Source of the DNA: an uncultured Erysipelotrichaceae bacterium
GTDB lineage: Bacteria > Bacillota_I > Bacilli_A > Erysipelotrichales > Coprobacillaceae
Length of the DNA: 11,042 nucleotides
NCBI GenBank assembly: GCA_900317015.1
Contig: ONFH01000056.1
Coordinates: forward strand, 1-11,042
Reading direction: 5' to 3'
Below, piece by piece: positions 1-7,498 of this stretch. Made by a program: the position numbers and the translations under genes. The number at the start of each line of letters is the position of its first letter. The first letter of the stretch is position 1. The notes under the pieces are model-generated. The model was not told where the DNA came from, made no database searches, and worked only from the letters and a program-made list of their open reading frames with translations.

Positions 1-855
1 TATACGACCGGGTTTGGTCAGGGGTCTTCTGTAACACCTTTCCAGCTCCTTAGAGCGTATACGACGTTTGCCAATGATGGCAAGATGGTCCAGCCTTATT
101 TCGTCGATAAAGTTGTCAACTCTAAGACGAAGAAGACGATCTATCAGGGCAAGACTGTTTACTCAGAAAAGATTTTTAGTTCAAGTGCCGTGAAGACGAT
201 CCGCTACTTACTTTATGGAGTCACTCATAATAAGGCCGGGACCGTACATCATGTTTATGAAGATTCACCATGTGATATCATCGGTAAATCTGGGACTGGT
301 CAGGTCGCCGTCAACGGAACTTATTCTAAAACATACAACACCCATACCTTTGCCGGGATGGCGCCTTATTCAAATCCAAAAGTTGTCTTTATGATCACTT
401 GGCTCAATAAGACGAACAATACCCAGGAAGCTGGGGAAGTCATCAAGAGTATCGTTAAATCTTCTTTAAATAAACTGAATAGTTCATCAAAGAAGGTCAA
501 GACGTTCTCTTACAAGCTGCCAAACTTCATGAATCAGAGCGTGACTTATGCCAAAGAGACGCTCTCTCATAATGGTCTATCACCGATCGTCATCGGTAAT
601 GGCGATAGTGTCATCGGTCAGTACCCAGAACAGGGTACGACGATCACCAACTTGACAAGGATCATGCTTGCGACTAACGGTAATAAGATCGAGATGCCGT
701 CGATGGTCGGCTGGTCACGAAAAGATGCCGAAGCCTTCGGCTCACTCGCGGGCATCAATGTGACGACCGTGGGCGCTGGGACGATCTATAAACAAAGCGT
801 CGAGAAAGGAACATCGCTCAAAGCGAAACAGCAGGTCAAGGTTTATGCCAAATAG
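1..855 (+). CDS. Class B penicillin-binding protein with two PASTA domains (PBP2x/PBP2B-like), 3' part only
   Basis: Septal peptidoglycan transpeptidase: an extracytoplasmic enzyme that crosslinks stem peptides and works with a SEDS glycosyltransferase in the divisome. The frame is open from base 1, so the 5' part (membrane anchor, SxxK and SxN motifs) lies outside the window; the ATG at 85 is internal. The visible protein starts with the conserved GFGQGSSVTPFQLLRAY stretch of the transpeptidase domain. The third active-site motif is KSGT at 286-297; KSG rather than KTG is known from PBP2x-type enzymes. Two PASTA domains follow, at about 508-680 and 685-852, each with the usual hydrophobic start (KLPNF, IEMPSMVGWS). 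Two C-terminal PASTA domains are typical of Firmicutes PBP2x, PBP2B and SpoVD. It lies directly upstream of mraY, as in streptococci. Family assignment is firm; the choice among pbpX, pbpB and spoVD names is not. Confidence 0.95.
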   Translation, partial: YTTGFGQGSSVTPFQLLRAYTTFANDGKMVQPYFVDKVVNSKTKKTIYQGKTVYSEKIFSSSAVKTIRYLLYGVTHNKAGTVHHVYEDSPCDIIGKSGTGQVAVNGTYSKTYNTHTFAGMAPYSNPKVVFMITWLNKTNNTQEAGEVIKSIVKSSLNKLNSSSKKVKTFSYKLPNFMNQSVTYAKETLSHNGLSPIVIGNGDSVIGQYPEQGTTITNLTRIMLATNGNKIEMPSMVGWSRKDAEAFGSLAGINVTTVGAGTIYKQSVEKGTSLKAKQQVKVYAK

Positions 856-866
856 TGGTATAAACC

Positions 867-896
867 TTGCCTATAAAAAATAAAGTGTGCTATAGT
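867..896 (+). promoter_or_regulatory. Extended -10 promoter for the mraY-divIB genes
   Basis: TTGCCT (867-872, 4 of 6 to the -35 consensus) is followed after 18 bases by TATAGT (891-896, 5 of 6 to the -10 consensus). TGC directly before the -10 gives an extended -10 element (TGnTATAGT). Transcription would begin near 903, leaving a leader of about 20 bases with a strong ribosome binding site (AAAAGGAG, 907-914). It gives mraY and the genes behind it their own start in addition to readthrough from the PBP gene; no terminator is visible between the two. Confidence 0.65.
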
Positions 897-922
897 GTAG
901 GCGTTTAAAAGGAGAAGGAAAA

Positions 923-1897
923 ATGAATTATATTCGATTATTGCTATCATTTGTAGTGGGCCTAGCGATCGTGATGATCGTCATGCCAAAAATGATTCCC
1001 TTCCTGCACAAAATTAAATTCGGGCAGGTAGAAAGAGAAGAAGGTCTGGCTTCTCATAAAAAGAAGCAGGGGACGCCAACGATGGGCGGGATCGTCTTTA
1101 TTTTAGGGACTGTTATTGCCGTTTATCTTGTCAACCTTCATCTGATCAAAAATCCTTATTTGAATTTATTAGCTTACACGTTACTTGGTTTTGGTTTTAT
1201 TGGCTTTATTGATGACTTCTTGATCGTTGTCAAACATTCGAATAAAGGTCTTTCACCGAAAGCCAAATATGGATTGCAGTCAATTTTTGCCATTGGTTTC
1301 TACCTTTTGGCAAGAAAATTCTTACCTAACTTTTCAACGGAGATCATCATCCCAGGGACACATAATGATGTGGAATTAGGATGGTTTTATCCAGTTTTTG
1401 TCTTTATTATGTTTACGGCCGAATCAAATGCCGTTAACTTAGCCGATGGTCTTGATGGCTTAGCCACTGGTTTATCTTTAATTGCCGTTGCGCCATTCTT
1501 GATCTTTGCCTTAATTGATAAGAATATCGCCGTTGCATTATTTGCGGCTGCCTTAGAAGGCACATTACTTGGCTTCTTATTCTTCAATGCGCATCCGGCA
1601 AAGATCTTTATGGGCGACTGTGGGTCATTAGCTTTAGGGGCCATTCTGGCGGCCTTTGCGGTCATGGTCAAACAGGAATTATTATTGATCTTGATCGGCA
1701 TCGTGCCACTTTGTGAAACACTTTCTGTTATTATCCAGGTCGTATCATTTAAGACGCGTCATAAACGTGTCTTCAAGATGGCACCGATCCATCATCATTT
1801 TGAAATGTGCGGCTGGTCGGAAACAAAAGTTGTTTATGTCTTCTGGTTAGTTGGCTTTATCGCTGCTGGCTTAGGACTGTTTTTAGGAGTGAAGTAG
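923..1897 (+). CDS. mraY: Phospho-N-acetylmuramoyl-pentapeptide-transferase MraY
   Basis: Polytopic membrane enzyme that moves phospho-MurNAc-pentapeptide from UDP to undecaprenyl phosphate, giving lipid I, the first membrane step of peptidoglycan synthesis. At 324 residues it has the normal family length and a strongly hydrophobic, multi-spanning make-up. Signature motifs in order: GTPTMGG (50-56) after the H45-containing loop, the Asp pair D97-D98 with the following NKGLSPKAKY, NAVNLADGLDGLA (169-181, with D175 and D178), FMGD (229-232), and MAPIHHHFE (286-294), the family's histidine motif. Two small deviations are A174 where Thr is usual (NLTDGLDG) and C233 in FMGDCGS. The start has an AAAAGGAG site 8 bases upstream. 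Only 4 bases separate its stop from murD. Identification is certain. Confidence 0.98.
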   Translation: MNYIRLLLSFVVGLAIVMIVMPKMIPFLHKIKFGQVEREEGLASHKKKQGTPTMGGIVFILGTVIAVYLVNLHLIKNPYLNLLAYTLLGFGFIGFIDDFLIVVKHSNKGLSPKAKYGLQSIFAIGFYLLARKFLPNFSTEIIIPGTHNDVELGWFYPVFVFIMFTAESNAVNLADGLDGLATGLSLIAVAPFLIFALIDKNIAVALFAAALEGTLLGFLFFNAHPAKIFMGDCGSLALGAILAAFAVMVKQELLLILIGIVPLCETLSVIIQVVSFKTRHKRVFKMAPIHHHFEMCGWSETKVVYVFWLVGFIAAGLGLFLGVK

Positions 1898-1901
1898 TAT
1901 T

Positions 1902-3245
1902 ATGGAATTAAAAGGAAAGAAAGTCTTAGTATTAGGTCTTGGTAAATCAGGCAAGGCGGCCATTCGTTTATTAGCCTATTTTGGCGCTAAGTTAACGATC
2001 AATGACGGCCATAAGGCAGAAGACATTCCTGAATATCAGGACTATCTTGATCAGGGATTTGAAGTGGTCGCTGGCGGTCAGCCAGAGGAACTCTTTGAAA
2101 TAGATTTTGATTTTGTCGTGAAAGTACCAGGCATCAATTATCATGCCCCATGTATCTTACGTCTAAAAGAACGTGGCATTCCTGTCTATACGGAAATTGA
2201 GTTAGGCTATCAGGTCGCTCAACCACAGCATTATGTAGCGGTGACGGGAACAAATGGGAAAACGACGACTGTTTCCTTAATTTATGAGATCTTAAAAGCC
2301 AATAAAGACCATGTCTACATTGGCGGCAACTATGGGATCCCTTATTGTGATATCGTTATGGATCACAAATTATATGAAAATGCTGGGGCAACGATCGTTC
2401 TTGAAATGAGTAACTTCCAGCTCTTAGATATTGCTACATTTCATCCACAGGTGGCAGCGGTGACGAACCTGACACCTGATCATTTGGACTACATGGATTC
2501 CTTAGATGAATACTATGCCTCTAAGATGAGAATCTATGAAAACTGTGATGAACATGATACCTTCATCAGAAATGAAGATGATGAAACATTATCATGTTAC
2601 TTAGCAAAATATCCACCTAAGGCAAATGTGGAAACATTAAGTACCAAACAGGGTGCCAACTGTGAATTAAAAGGGTCAACGATCTACTACAATGATGAAA
2701 AAGTCATTGATCGTAAAGATATTAAGATCGTGGGTATGCACAATGTTCAGAACATCATGTTAGCAATCATTGCCTGCGCTCATAGTGGCGTAAGTATTGA
2801 AAACATTGCTAAAGGCATCAGTGAATTCAAGGGTGTGGAACATCGTCTTGAATACGTAAGAGAAGTCAATGGTGTCAAATACTACAATGACTCTAAAGGC
2901 ACCAATACGGATGCTGCGGTCATTGCCATCAAAGCTTTTGACACACCAGTCATCCTACTCATGGGTGGTCATGAAAAGAACTTAGACGTAGCTGATGTCG
3001 CAAAATATAATGACCGCATCAAGACGCTGATCACCTTTGGTGAAGCAGGGGCTCGTTTTGGTCATGATATGCATCATCCTCATACATATGTCTGTGAACA
3101 TATGAAGGATGCCGTCTTAAAGGCGCATGAAATTGCCCAGCCTGGTGATATCGTCTTATTATCACCATCGACAAGTTCCTTTGATGAATTCAATAACATG
3201 GCAGAGCGTGGCAATGCCTTTAAGGATCTCGTCAAAACGTTTTAG
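1902..3245 (+). CDS. murD: UDP-N-acetylmuramoyl-L-alanine--D-glutamate ligase MurD
   Basis: Cytoplasmic ATP-dependent Mur ligase that adds D-glutamate to UDP-MurNAc-L-Ala. Its 447 residues match the family. Domain 1 starts with a Rossmann-like stretch (VLVLGLGKSGKAAIRLL, 8-24). Domain 2 has the P-loop GTNGKTTT (116-123), the EMSNFQL segment (168-174), NLTPDHLDYM (189-198), and K208 in ASKMRIYEN, which aligns with the lysine carbamylated in E. coli MurD (alignment by eye). Domain 3 has VEHRLEYV (312-319), NDSKGTN (329-335) and the late LSPSTSSFDEFNNMAERG block (420-437), which in most homologues reads LSPACASFDQF. The SD (AGGAG, 1885-1889) lies inside the end of mraY, about 12 bases from the ATG, so translation is probably coupled. 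murG follows directly; no ftsW/spoVE gene lies between. Confidence 0.98.
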   Translation: MELKGKKVLVLGLGKSGKAAIRLLAYFGAKLTINDGHKAEDIPEYQDYLDQGFEVVAGGQPEELFEIDFDFVVKVPGINYHAPCILRLKERGIPVYTEIELGYQVAQPQHYVAVTGTNGKTTTVSLIYEILKANKDHVYIGGNYGIPYCDIVMDHKLYENAGATIVLEMSNFQLLDIATFHPQVAAVTNLTPDHLDYMDSLDEYYASKMRIYENCDEHDTFIRNEDDETLSCYLAKYPPKANVETLSTKQGANCELKGSTIYYNDEKVIDRKDIKIVGMHNVQNIMLAIIACAHSGVSIENIAKGISEFKGVEHRLEYVREVNGVKYYNDSKGTNTDAAVIAIKAFDTPVILLMGGHEKNLDVADVAKYNDRIKTLITFGEAGARFGHDMHHPHTYVCEHMKDAVLKAHEIAQPGDIVLLSPSTSSFDEFNNMAERGNAFKDLVKTF

Positions 3246-3260
3246 TAAAAGGAGAAACTT

Positions 3261-4349
3261 ATGCGAATTATTGTAAGTGCCGGGGGAACGGGCGGACATT
3301 TATATCCAGCCTTGGCCCTAGTCGACTATATCAAAACACAAGAACCAGATGCAGAGTTCCTGTTTGTTGGAACGACGGACCGTTTAGAATCAAAAGTCGT
3401 TCCACAACTTGGTTACAACTATAAAGGTCTCCATGTCAAAGGATTAGTTGGTAATCCTTTACAGAAAGCCAAGAATGCGATGATCTTCGTGAAGTCCTTA
3501 GGTGCTTCAAATAAGATCTTAAAAGAATTTAAACCGGATATTGTAATTGGCTTTGGCGGTTACCCAAGCGCTTCAATCGTTATGCAGGCGAGCCGTCGTC
3601 ATATTCCGACGATGATCCATGAACAGAATTCCATCATCGGTTTGACAAATAAGATCCTCATCAATCGTGTGGATGAGATCATCTGCTGCTACGAAAAGGC
3701 GTTAGAAGCCTTTCCAAAGGAAAAAACAAAACTCTTAGGCAACCCTCGTGCAAGTGCCGTCTGGAACAATGACTTAAAAGATGTCCATGATATGTATAAC
3801 ATTCCTAAGGACAAGAAAGTCTTAGTCATCGTGATGGGCTCACTAGGAAGCCGTAGTGTCAATAATATTATGATCGATGCCATCAAGCGTATGGAACATA
3901 AAGACTATCATGTCTTATACGTCACTGGTAAAGATTACTATGAAGAGATGAAGGAAGCCGTTGGCCATGTCGGTGATCATATTCATTTGGTCCCTTACAT
4001 TGATGATATGCCAAGCGTCTTATCTTCAAGTGATGTCATCGTTTCCCGTGCCGGAGCGACGACATTAGCCGAAATGACATCACTTGGTTCGGTATCAATC
4101 ATCGTACCATCTCCATATGTCGTTGCGAACCATCAGGAATACAACGCCGAAGAATTAGCCAATAAAGGTGCTTGTGTGATGGTGAAGGAAAAGGATCTGA
4201 ATCCTTCCAAGTTAGTTGGGACAATCGATTCATTAATGGATAATGATGAGAAACGTGAAAGCTTGAAGAAAGCGTCTAAGGCTTTAGGAAAACCAAATGC
4301 CTGCGCTGATATCTATAAGGAAATCAAAGCCCTTTTAGCAAGGAGGTAA
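3261..4349 (+). CDS. murG: UDP-GlcNAc:lipid I GlcNAc transferase MurG
   Basis: Peripheral inner-leaflet glycosyltransferase (GT28, GT-B fold) that adds GlcNAc to lipid I, giving lipid II. It is 362 residues, the usual size. The N-terminal glycine-rich loop is GGTGGHLYPALAL (8-20). A second cluster, GFGGYPSAS (97-105) and HEQNSIIGLTNK (120-131), belongs to the acceptor side. The C-terminal half has VMGSLGSRSVN (191-201), in the place of the usual GGSxGA loop, and the UDP-GlcNAc site SRAGATTLAE (262-271) followed by NHQEYNAEEL (290-299). E271 and Q292 fall in the positions of the family's nucleotide-sugar ligands. Its SD AAAAGGAG (3247-3254) is well placed in a 15-base gap after murD. Its last two Arg codons (AGG AGG) also form the SD of murB. 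Confidence 0.98.
   Translation: MRIIVSAGGTGGHLYPALALVDYIKTQEPDAEFLFVGTTDRLESKVVPQLGYNYKGLHVKGLVGNPLQKAKNAMIFVKSLGASNKILKEFKPDIVIGFGGYPSASIVMQASRRHIPTMIHEQNSIIGLTNKILINRVDEIICCYEKALEAFPKEKTKLLGNPRASAVWNNDLKDVHDMYNIPKDKKVLVIVMGSLGSRSVNNIMIDAIKRMEHKDYHVLYVTGKDYYEEMKEAVGHVGDHIHLVPYIDDMPSVLSSSDVIVSRAGATTLAEMTSLGSVSIIVPSPYVVANHQEYNAEELANKGACVMVKEKDLNPSKLVGTIDSLMDNDEKRESLKKASKALGKPNACADIYKEIKALLARR
4340..4346 (+). promoter_or_regulatory. murB ribosome binding site built from the last codons of murG
   Basis: AAGGAGG is a perfect anti-SD complement. It is made of the final Ala and two Arg codons of murG (GCA AGG AGG TAA) and sits 6 bases before the murB ATG at 4353. The arrangement ties murB initiation to ribosomes finishing murG, and fixes the murB start. 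Confidence 0.85.
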
Positions 4350-4352
4350 ATC

Positions 4353-5291
4353 ATGGATCTGAACTTCAAACAAGTCTATCACGATATTAAAGATTTGAAC
4401 TGTGGCCTGGTCATTCGTAATGAACCAATGTATAAGCATACGACGTATAAAGTCGGTGGTCCAGCAAGAGTCTACGTGGAACCTGATGGCATTGAACAGT
4501 TAAGAAGCGTTCTTGACTATTGCCGTGGGGTCGGCTGTCGTTATATGGTCATCGGTAAAGGCAGTGATCTGCTTTTTAGTGACCGTGAATATGATGGGGT
4601 CATCATTTCTCTTGCTCATTTTGATAAAGTTGATTTTAATGGCAATATCATTAAAGCCCAGTCTGGGGTCAGCTTGATTGCTTTAGCTTATAAGGCTGCC
4701 AAGTATGGCTTATCTGGCTTTGAATTCATGGGTGGGATCCCAGGGACGATCGGTGGAGCCCTCTATATGAATGCCGGTGCTTACAAGTACTGTATCGCCG
4801 ATGTGTTTAAGGAATGTACGATCCTCAACCATCAAAATGAGATCGTGACTTTAACAAAACCGGAAATGCAGTTTGCTTATCGTCACTCAAGATTGCAGCG
4901 TCATCCGGACTGGATCATCCTCGATGGAACATTCGAGATGAATGAAAAGGATCCAAGTGACATCAAAGCGATCTTAGATAAACGTAAAGAACGTCGTATG
5001 TCGACACAGCCATGGAACTTCCCATGTGCCGGCAGCGTCTTTAGAAATCCGGGCAGTCAGCCAGCATGGAAATATGTCGATGATGCCGGACTTAGAGGAT
5101 ATGAAATTGGCGGTGCGCAGGTCTCACCTAAGCACTCCAACTTTATTGTGAACAATGGCTATGCCAGTGCCAAGGATATTTTACAGCTGATCACCTTAGT
5201 ACAGAACACTGTCAAAGAGAAGTTCGGTGTGGAACTTCGTACCGAAGTCATTCTGGTCAACTGGGAGAAAGATAATGTCCAAACGCGCTAG
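4353..5291 (+). CDS. murB: UDP-N-acetylenolpyruvoylglucosamine reductase MurB
   Basis: FAD-dependent cytoplasmic enzyme that uses NADPH to reduce UDP-GlcNAc-enolpyruvate to UDP-MurNAc. Its 312 residues resemble the shorter type II MurB of Firmicutes. The FAD domain carries HTTYKVGGPAR (29-39), VIGKGSDLL (66-74) and GFEFMGGIPGTIGGALYMNAGAY (122-144). The substrate domain has YRHSR (176-180), with R177 as the conserved Arg, and PCAGSVFRNP (224-233), with S228 as the proton-donor Ser. Near the end, LRTEV (295-299) supplies the conserved Glu (E298). Placement between murG and divIB is as in Bacillus subtilis. The 3' end overlaps divIB by 17 bases. The last residues (about 304-312) run past the usual family end and coincide with the divIB overlap. 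Identification is certain. Confidence 0.98.
   Translation: MDLNFKQVYHDIKDLNCGLVIRNEPMYKHTTYKVGGPARVYVEPDGIEQLRSVLDYCRGVGCRYMVIGKGSDLLFSDREYDGVIISLAHFDKVDFNGNIIKAQSGVSLIALAYKAAKYGLSGFEFMGGIPGTIGGALYMNAGAYKYCIADVFKECTILNHQNEIVTLTKPEMQFAYRHSRLQRHPDWIILDGTFEMNEKDPSDIKAILDKRKERRMSTQPWNFPCAGSVFRNPGSQPAWKYVDDAGLRGYEIGGAQVSPKHSNFIVNNGYASAKDILQLITLVQNTVKEKFGVELRTEVILVNWEKDNVQTR
5263..5267 (+). promoter_or_regulatory. divIB ribosome binding site inside murB
   Basis: GGGAG lies 7 bases before ATG 5275 and decides the divIB start. The earlier in-frame ATG at 5227 lies deeper inside murB, has no comparable site, and would put a non-homologous stretch (WNFVPKSFWSTG) before the basic N-terminus. Confidence 0.6.
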
Positions 5292-6060
5292 AACGAAAAG
5301 TCCTGAAGATATTCAGGAATATGATCGTGATCCGCGTAAGGTCCTCTTAAAAAAGAAGAAACATAAACGTTTAAAACGACGTTTTCGCATTGCTTTACAT
5401 GCCTTAGTCATCGTTTTGATCGTGGTCTTTTTAGCCGGTGGGGCTTCCAAAGTGAAGTCCTTTAGCTATAGTGGGAATGAGCAAGTCAGCAGCGAATATT
5501 TAAATGAGGTCATGAGCCCTTATAAGAGCAGCTTCTTCTTTCATCTTCCTTATAGCAAGATGGAGAAGACCCTCAAAGATACACCGATGATCAAGAAGGC
5601 CAATGTCAGTACTGATTTCTTTGGTCATGTCAAGGTGACGATTCAGGAAAGTGAAGTGGCCTGCTACGGCACGATCGGCAAAAGGACGTACATCCTCGAC
5701 ACGGCTGGTCATGTGTTTGAAAAGACAAGCGATTTTACCTTTGATTCTTTATCAAAGTATCCCAAGATGGAAAAGTTTGAATCGGAGAGTCAGCTGAAAG
5801 AATTTTTGCCACAATATCTGAAATTACCAGATGTTTTGAAATCTTCCATTTCTGATATTATCTATGATAAACAGAAGACCGAAGACAAACAGGTGCGTCT
5901 GATCATGGATGATGGCAAGTCGATCGTCGTTCGCTGGAATGAGATGGCGGAAGCCTTAAATAAAAAGCGCTTTAATTATCAGGCTTACGTGCAAATGTAC
6001 CATGATATTTGTACCTTTACGATTCGAGCAAATCGCATCATTTATATGAAAAAATGTTAA
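5275..6060 (+). CDS. divIB: Cell division protein DivIB/FtsQ
   Basis: Bitopic divisome protein that bridges ring and septal wall synthesis, normally in complex with FtsL and DivIC/FtsB. From ATG 5275 it has 261 residues. The cytoplasmic tail is short and very basic (KKKKHKRLKRRFR, 26-38), then comes one membrane segment (about 39-56, LVIVLIVVFLAG). A POTRA domain (about 59-126) follows, starting KVKSFSYSGNEQVSSEYL and ending with VKVTIQESEVACYG. The rest is the beta domain (YILDTAGHVFEKT onward). The chain stops soon after the beta domain, with RIIYMKKC, so it ends in Cys and has little or no C-terminal tail. It overlaps murB by 17 bases. ylxW, ylxX and sbp, which follow divIB in Bacillus, are absent. 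Family assignment rests on size, topology, POTRA-like sequence and position. Confidence 0.92.
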   Translation: MSKRARTKSPEDIQEYDRDPRKVLLKKKKHKRLKRRFRIALHALVIVLIVVFLAGGASKVKSFSYSGNEQVSSEYLNEVMSPYKSSFFFHLPYSKMEKTLKDTPMIKKANVSTDFFGHVKVTIQESEVACYGTIGKRTYILDTAGHVFEKTSDFTFDSLSKYPKMEKFESESQLKEFLPQYLKLPDVLKSSISDIIYDKQKTEDKQVRLIMDDGKSIVVRWNEMAEALNKKRFNYQAYVQMYHDICTFTIRANRIIYMKKC

Positions 6061-6083
6061 GGCGCAGCGTCAGCTGCGTCTTT
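6061..6083 (+). terminator. Hairpin terminator after divIB
   Basis: It begins directly after the divIB stop. GGCGCAGC (6061-6068) pairs with GCTGCGTC (6073-6080): eight pairs including one G-U, around a GTCA loop. The T tract is short and broken (TTTATGCT), so termination may be partial. It separates the mur genes from ftsA-ftsZ. Confidence 0.6.
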
Positions 6084-6146
6084 ATGCTAAAAAAATTAAG
6101 TTTCAACTATTTTTTATAATTTTATGAAGTGTAAGATGCTAAAATA

Positions 6147-6155
6147 TGTTATTAT
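6147..6155 (+). promoter_or_regulatory. Candidate extended -10 element for ftsA-ftsZ
   Basis: TGTTATTAT combines TGn with TATTAT (5 of 6 to consensus), in the 154-base gap between the divIB hairpin and ftsA. I see no good -35 box 16-18 bases upstream, which an extended -10 can tolerate. A perfect TATAAT at 6115-6120 and TATAGT at 6164-6169 are alternatives, also without good -35 boxes. That some promoter lies here is likely; which element is used is not decidable by eye. The rest of the gap is AT-rich, apart from the eight-codon frame reported at 6178-6204. Confidence 0.4.
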
Positions 6156-6214
6156 AGAGAAGGTATAGTCTAGCAGGATGCGAGATTATATGTTCAAGCG
6201 TTAGGAGAATAATT

Positions 6215-7480
6215 ATGAAAGAAATTTATGCCGTTTTGGATATCGGTTCTACGACAATTAAATTACTGGTAGCTGAAACAGTCAGTGCAAATATCAATAT
6301 TCTCTTTTCCAAGAAGATCCCCAGTCATGGTGTTGTGAAAGGGAATATCAAGGATATGGATGCGCTCGTCAAAGACGTCAGAGCCATCGTGAAGGAAGCC
6401 GAAACGGAACTTAAGACGACGATTCGCGCTGTTGCGCTCGTCGTTCCTAGCATCGATGCAAAAGTGTATTTAGGTGATGGCATCACCAAAGTTAATTCAC
6501 CAAATGACCGCATCAGTGTTGATGATGTCTTAAGAGCTTTAAAGCTTTCTCGACGCTTTGAGCTATCCAAAAATGAAGATGTCGTCTGTACGATCCCGGT
6601 TCGTTATCATACCGATACACGAACGATGCAGAAGATTCCGCTAGGGGTCAAGAGTGCTTCATTAAAAGCAGATACGATGATCATAACGCAGAAGAAGAGC
6701 GTTCTTTATGCTTACTTGCAGGCGGTCGAAGCCAGTGGTCTAGAACTCCTAGACATTACGATCGATGCTTATGCAAGTGCGAAGGAAGCCTTTGATGAAG
6801 CGTATTTACAGGAAGGGGCCATTTTGATCGATATCGGCTATCATTCATCAACGATCGCCTTCTTTGAAGATGGCTGTCTGAAATATTTGTCCATTGCGCA
6901 TGTCGGTGGTTATGACCTCACCAAGGCCATTGCCGAAAGCTGGGACATCCCGCTTGATAAAGCCGAACTTTACAAGGTCAAATATGGAACCTGTGAAAGA
7001 GATCTAAGTGATGATGATATCATCCACGTCACGAAAACTGACGATGGTGTGAAGAGATATACGCAAGCTGATCTGTCAGCTGTTTTACAGAAAGCTGTCA
7101 GTGAGATGATGGAAGTCATCAAAACAAAAATTGATGTGATCAATGATGGTCGAAATTATGAAACGCTGATCATAGGGGGCGGCGGGGAACTGCCGTATTT
7201 AGATCAGACGGCCAGTGATGTCTTAGGCTCACCGGTGAGAAGTTATCGTCCAGAGACGATCGGGGCGAGGGATATGAGTTATGTACCTGCGCTCGGGATG
7301 ATCTATTACATCAGAGATCGTAAAGAACTCCTTGGAGAGAACGCCGTGTCGTTGACTCTCCCGGATATTTCAAGTACAATGAATTTGCGATTAAAAGGTT
7401 TGACTAAAGCAAAAACAGAAGAGAAACACAAAGGACGAATCAGACGTCTGATGGATACGTTCTTTAGTGAGGAAGATTAA
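6215..7480 (+). CDS. ftsA: Cell division protein FtsA
   Basis: Actin-fold ATPase that anchors FtsZ filaments to the membrane and recruits later divisome proteins. It is 421 residues, the normal size. The phosphate-1 loop is LDIGSTTIKLLVAE (8-21), followed by the 1C subdomain (about 83-165, VPSIDAKVYLG onward). The phosphate-2 segment LIDIGYHSSTIAFFEDG (204-220) has Tyr-His where most homologues have Gly-Gly. The adenosine motif is LIIGGGGELPYLD (318-330), followed by GARDMSYVPALGMIYY (350-365). The last about 16 residues (KGRIRRLMDTFFSEED) form a basic amphipathic helix ending in FF, the usual membrane-targeting sequence. AGGAG (6203-6207) sits 7 bases before the ATG. ftsZ follows after 18 bases, so the two are co-transcribed, which suits their fixed ratio. 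Confidence 0.96.
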   Translation: MKEIYAVLDIGSTTIKLLVAETVSANINILFSKKIPSHGVVKGNIKDMDALVKDVRAIVKEAETELKTTIRAVALVVPSIDAKVYLGDGITKVNSPNDRISVDDVLRALKLSRRFELSKNEDVVCTIPVRYHTDTRTMQKIPLGVKSASLKADTMIITQKKSVLYAYLQAVEASGLELLDITIDAYASAKEAFDEAYLQEGAILIDIGYHSSTIAFFEDGCLKYLSIAHVGGYDLTKAIAESWDIPLDKAELYKVKYGTCERDLSDDDIIHVTKTDDGVKRYTQADLSAVLQKAVSEMMEVIKTKIDVINDGRNYETLIIGGGGELPYLDQTASDVLGSPVRSYRPETIGARDMSYVPALGMIYYIRDRKELLGENAVSLTLPDISSTMNLRLKGLTKAKTEEKHKGRIRRLMDTFFSEED

Positions 7481-7498
7481 AGAAAGAGGAATGAGACT

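Noticed and set aside
585..620. Short direct repeat GTCATCGGT in the first PASTA domain
   Set aside because: Two copies of nine bases in coding sequence with favoured codons; best explained by codon use.
1387..1701. Minus-strand open frames opposite mraY, murG, divIB, ftsA, ftsZ and proC
   Set aside because: These are shadow frames of well-identified genes: no SD, no recognisable family, and compositions that mirror the coding strand.
5227..5274. Upstream ATG for divIB
   Set aside because: It lies inside murB without a fitting SD, and ATG 5275 has GGGAG at proper distance and gives the usual basic N-terminus.
6115..6120. TATAAT as the main ftsA promoter
   Set aside because: Perfect hexamer but in a T/A run and without a -35 box at 15-19 bases; kept only as an alternative.
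6130..6152. WalR-type site (TGTAAG ... TGTTAT) upstream of ftsA
   Set aside because: Bacillus ftsAZ is WalR-activated, but here the halves are 17 bases apart start to start instead of 11, and the first ends in G.
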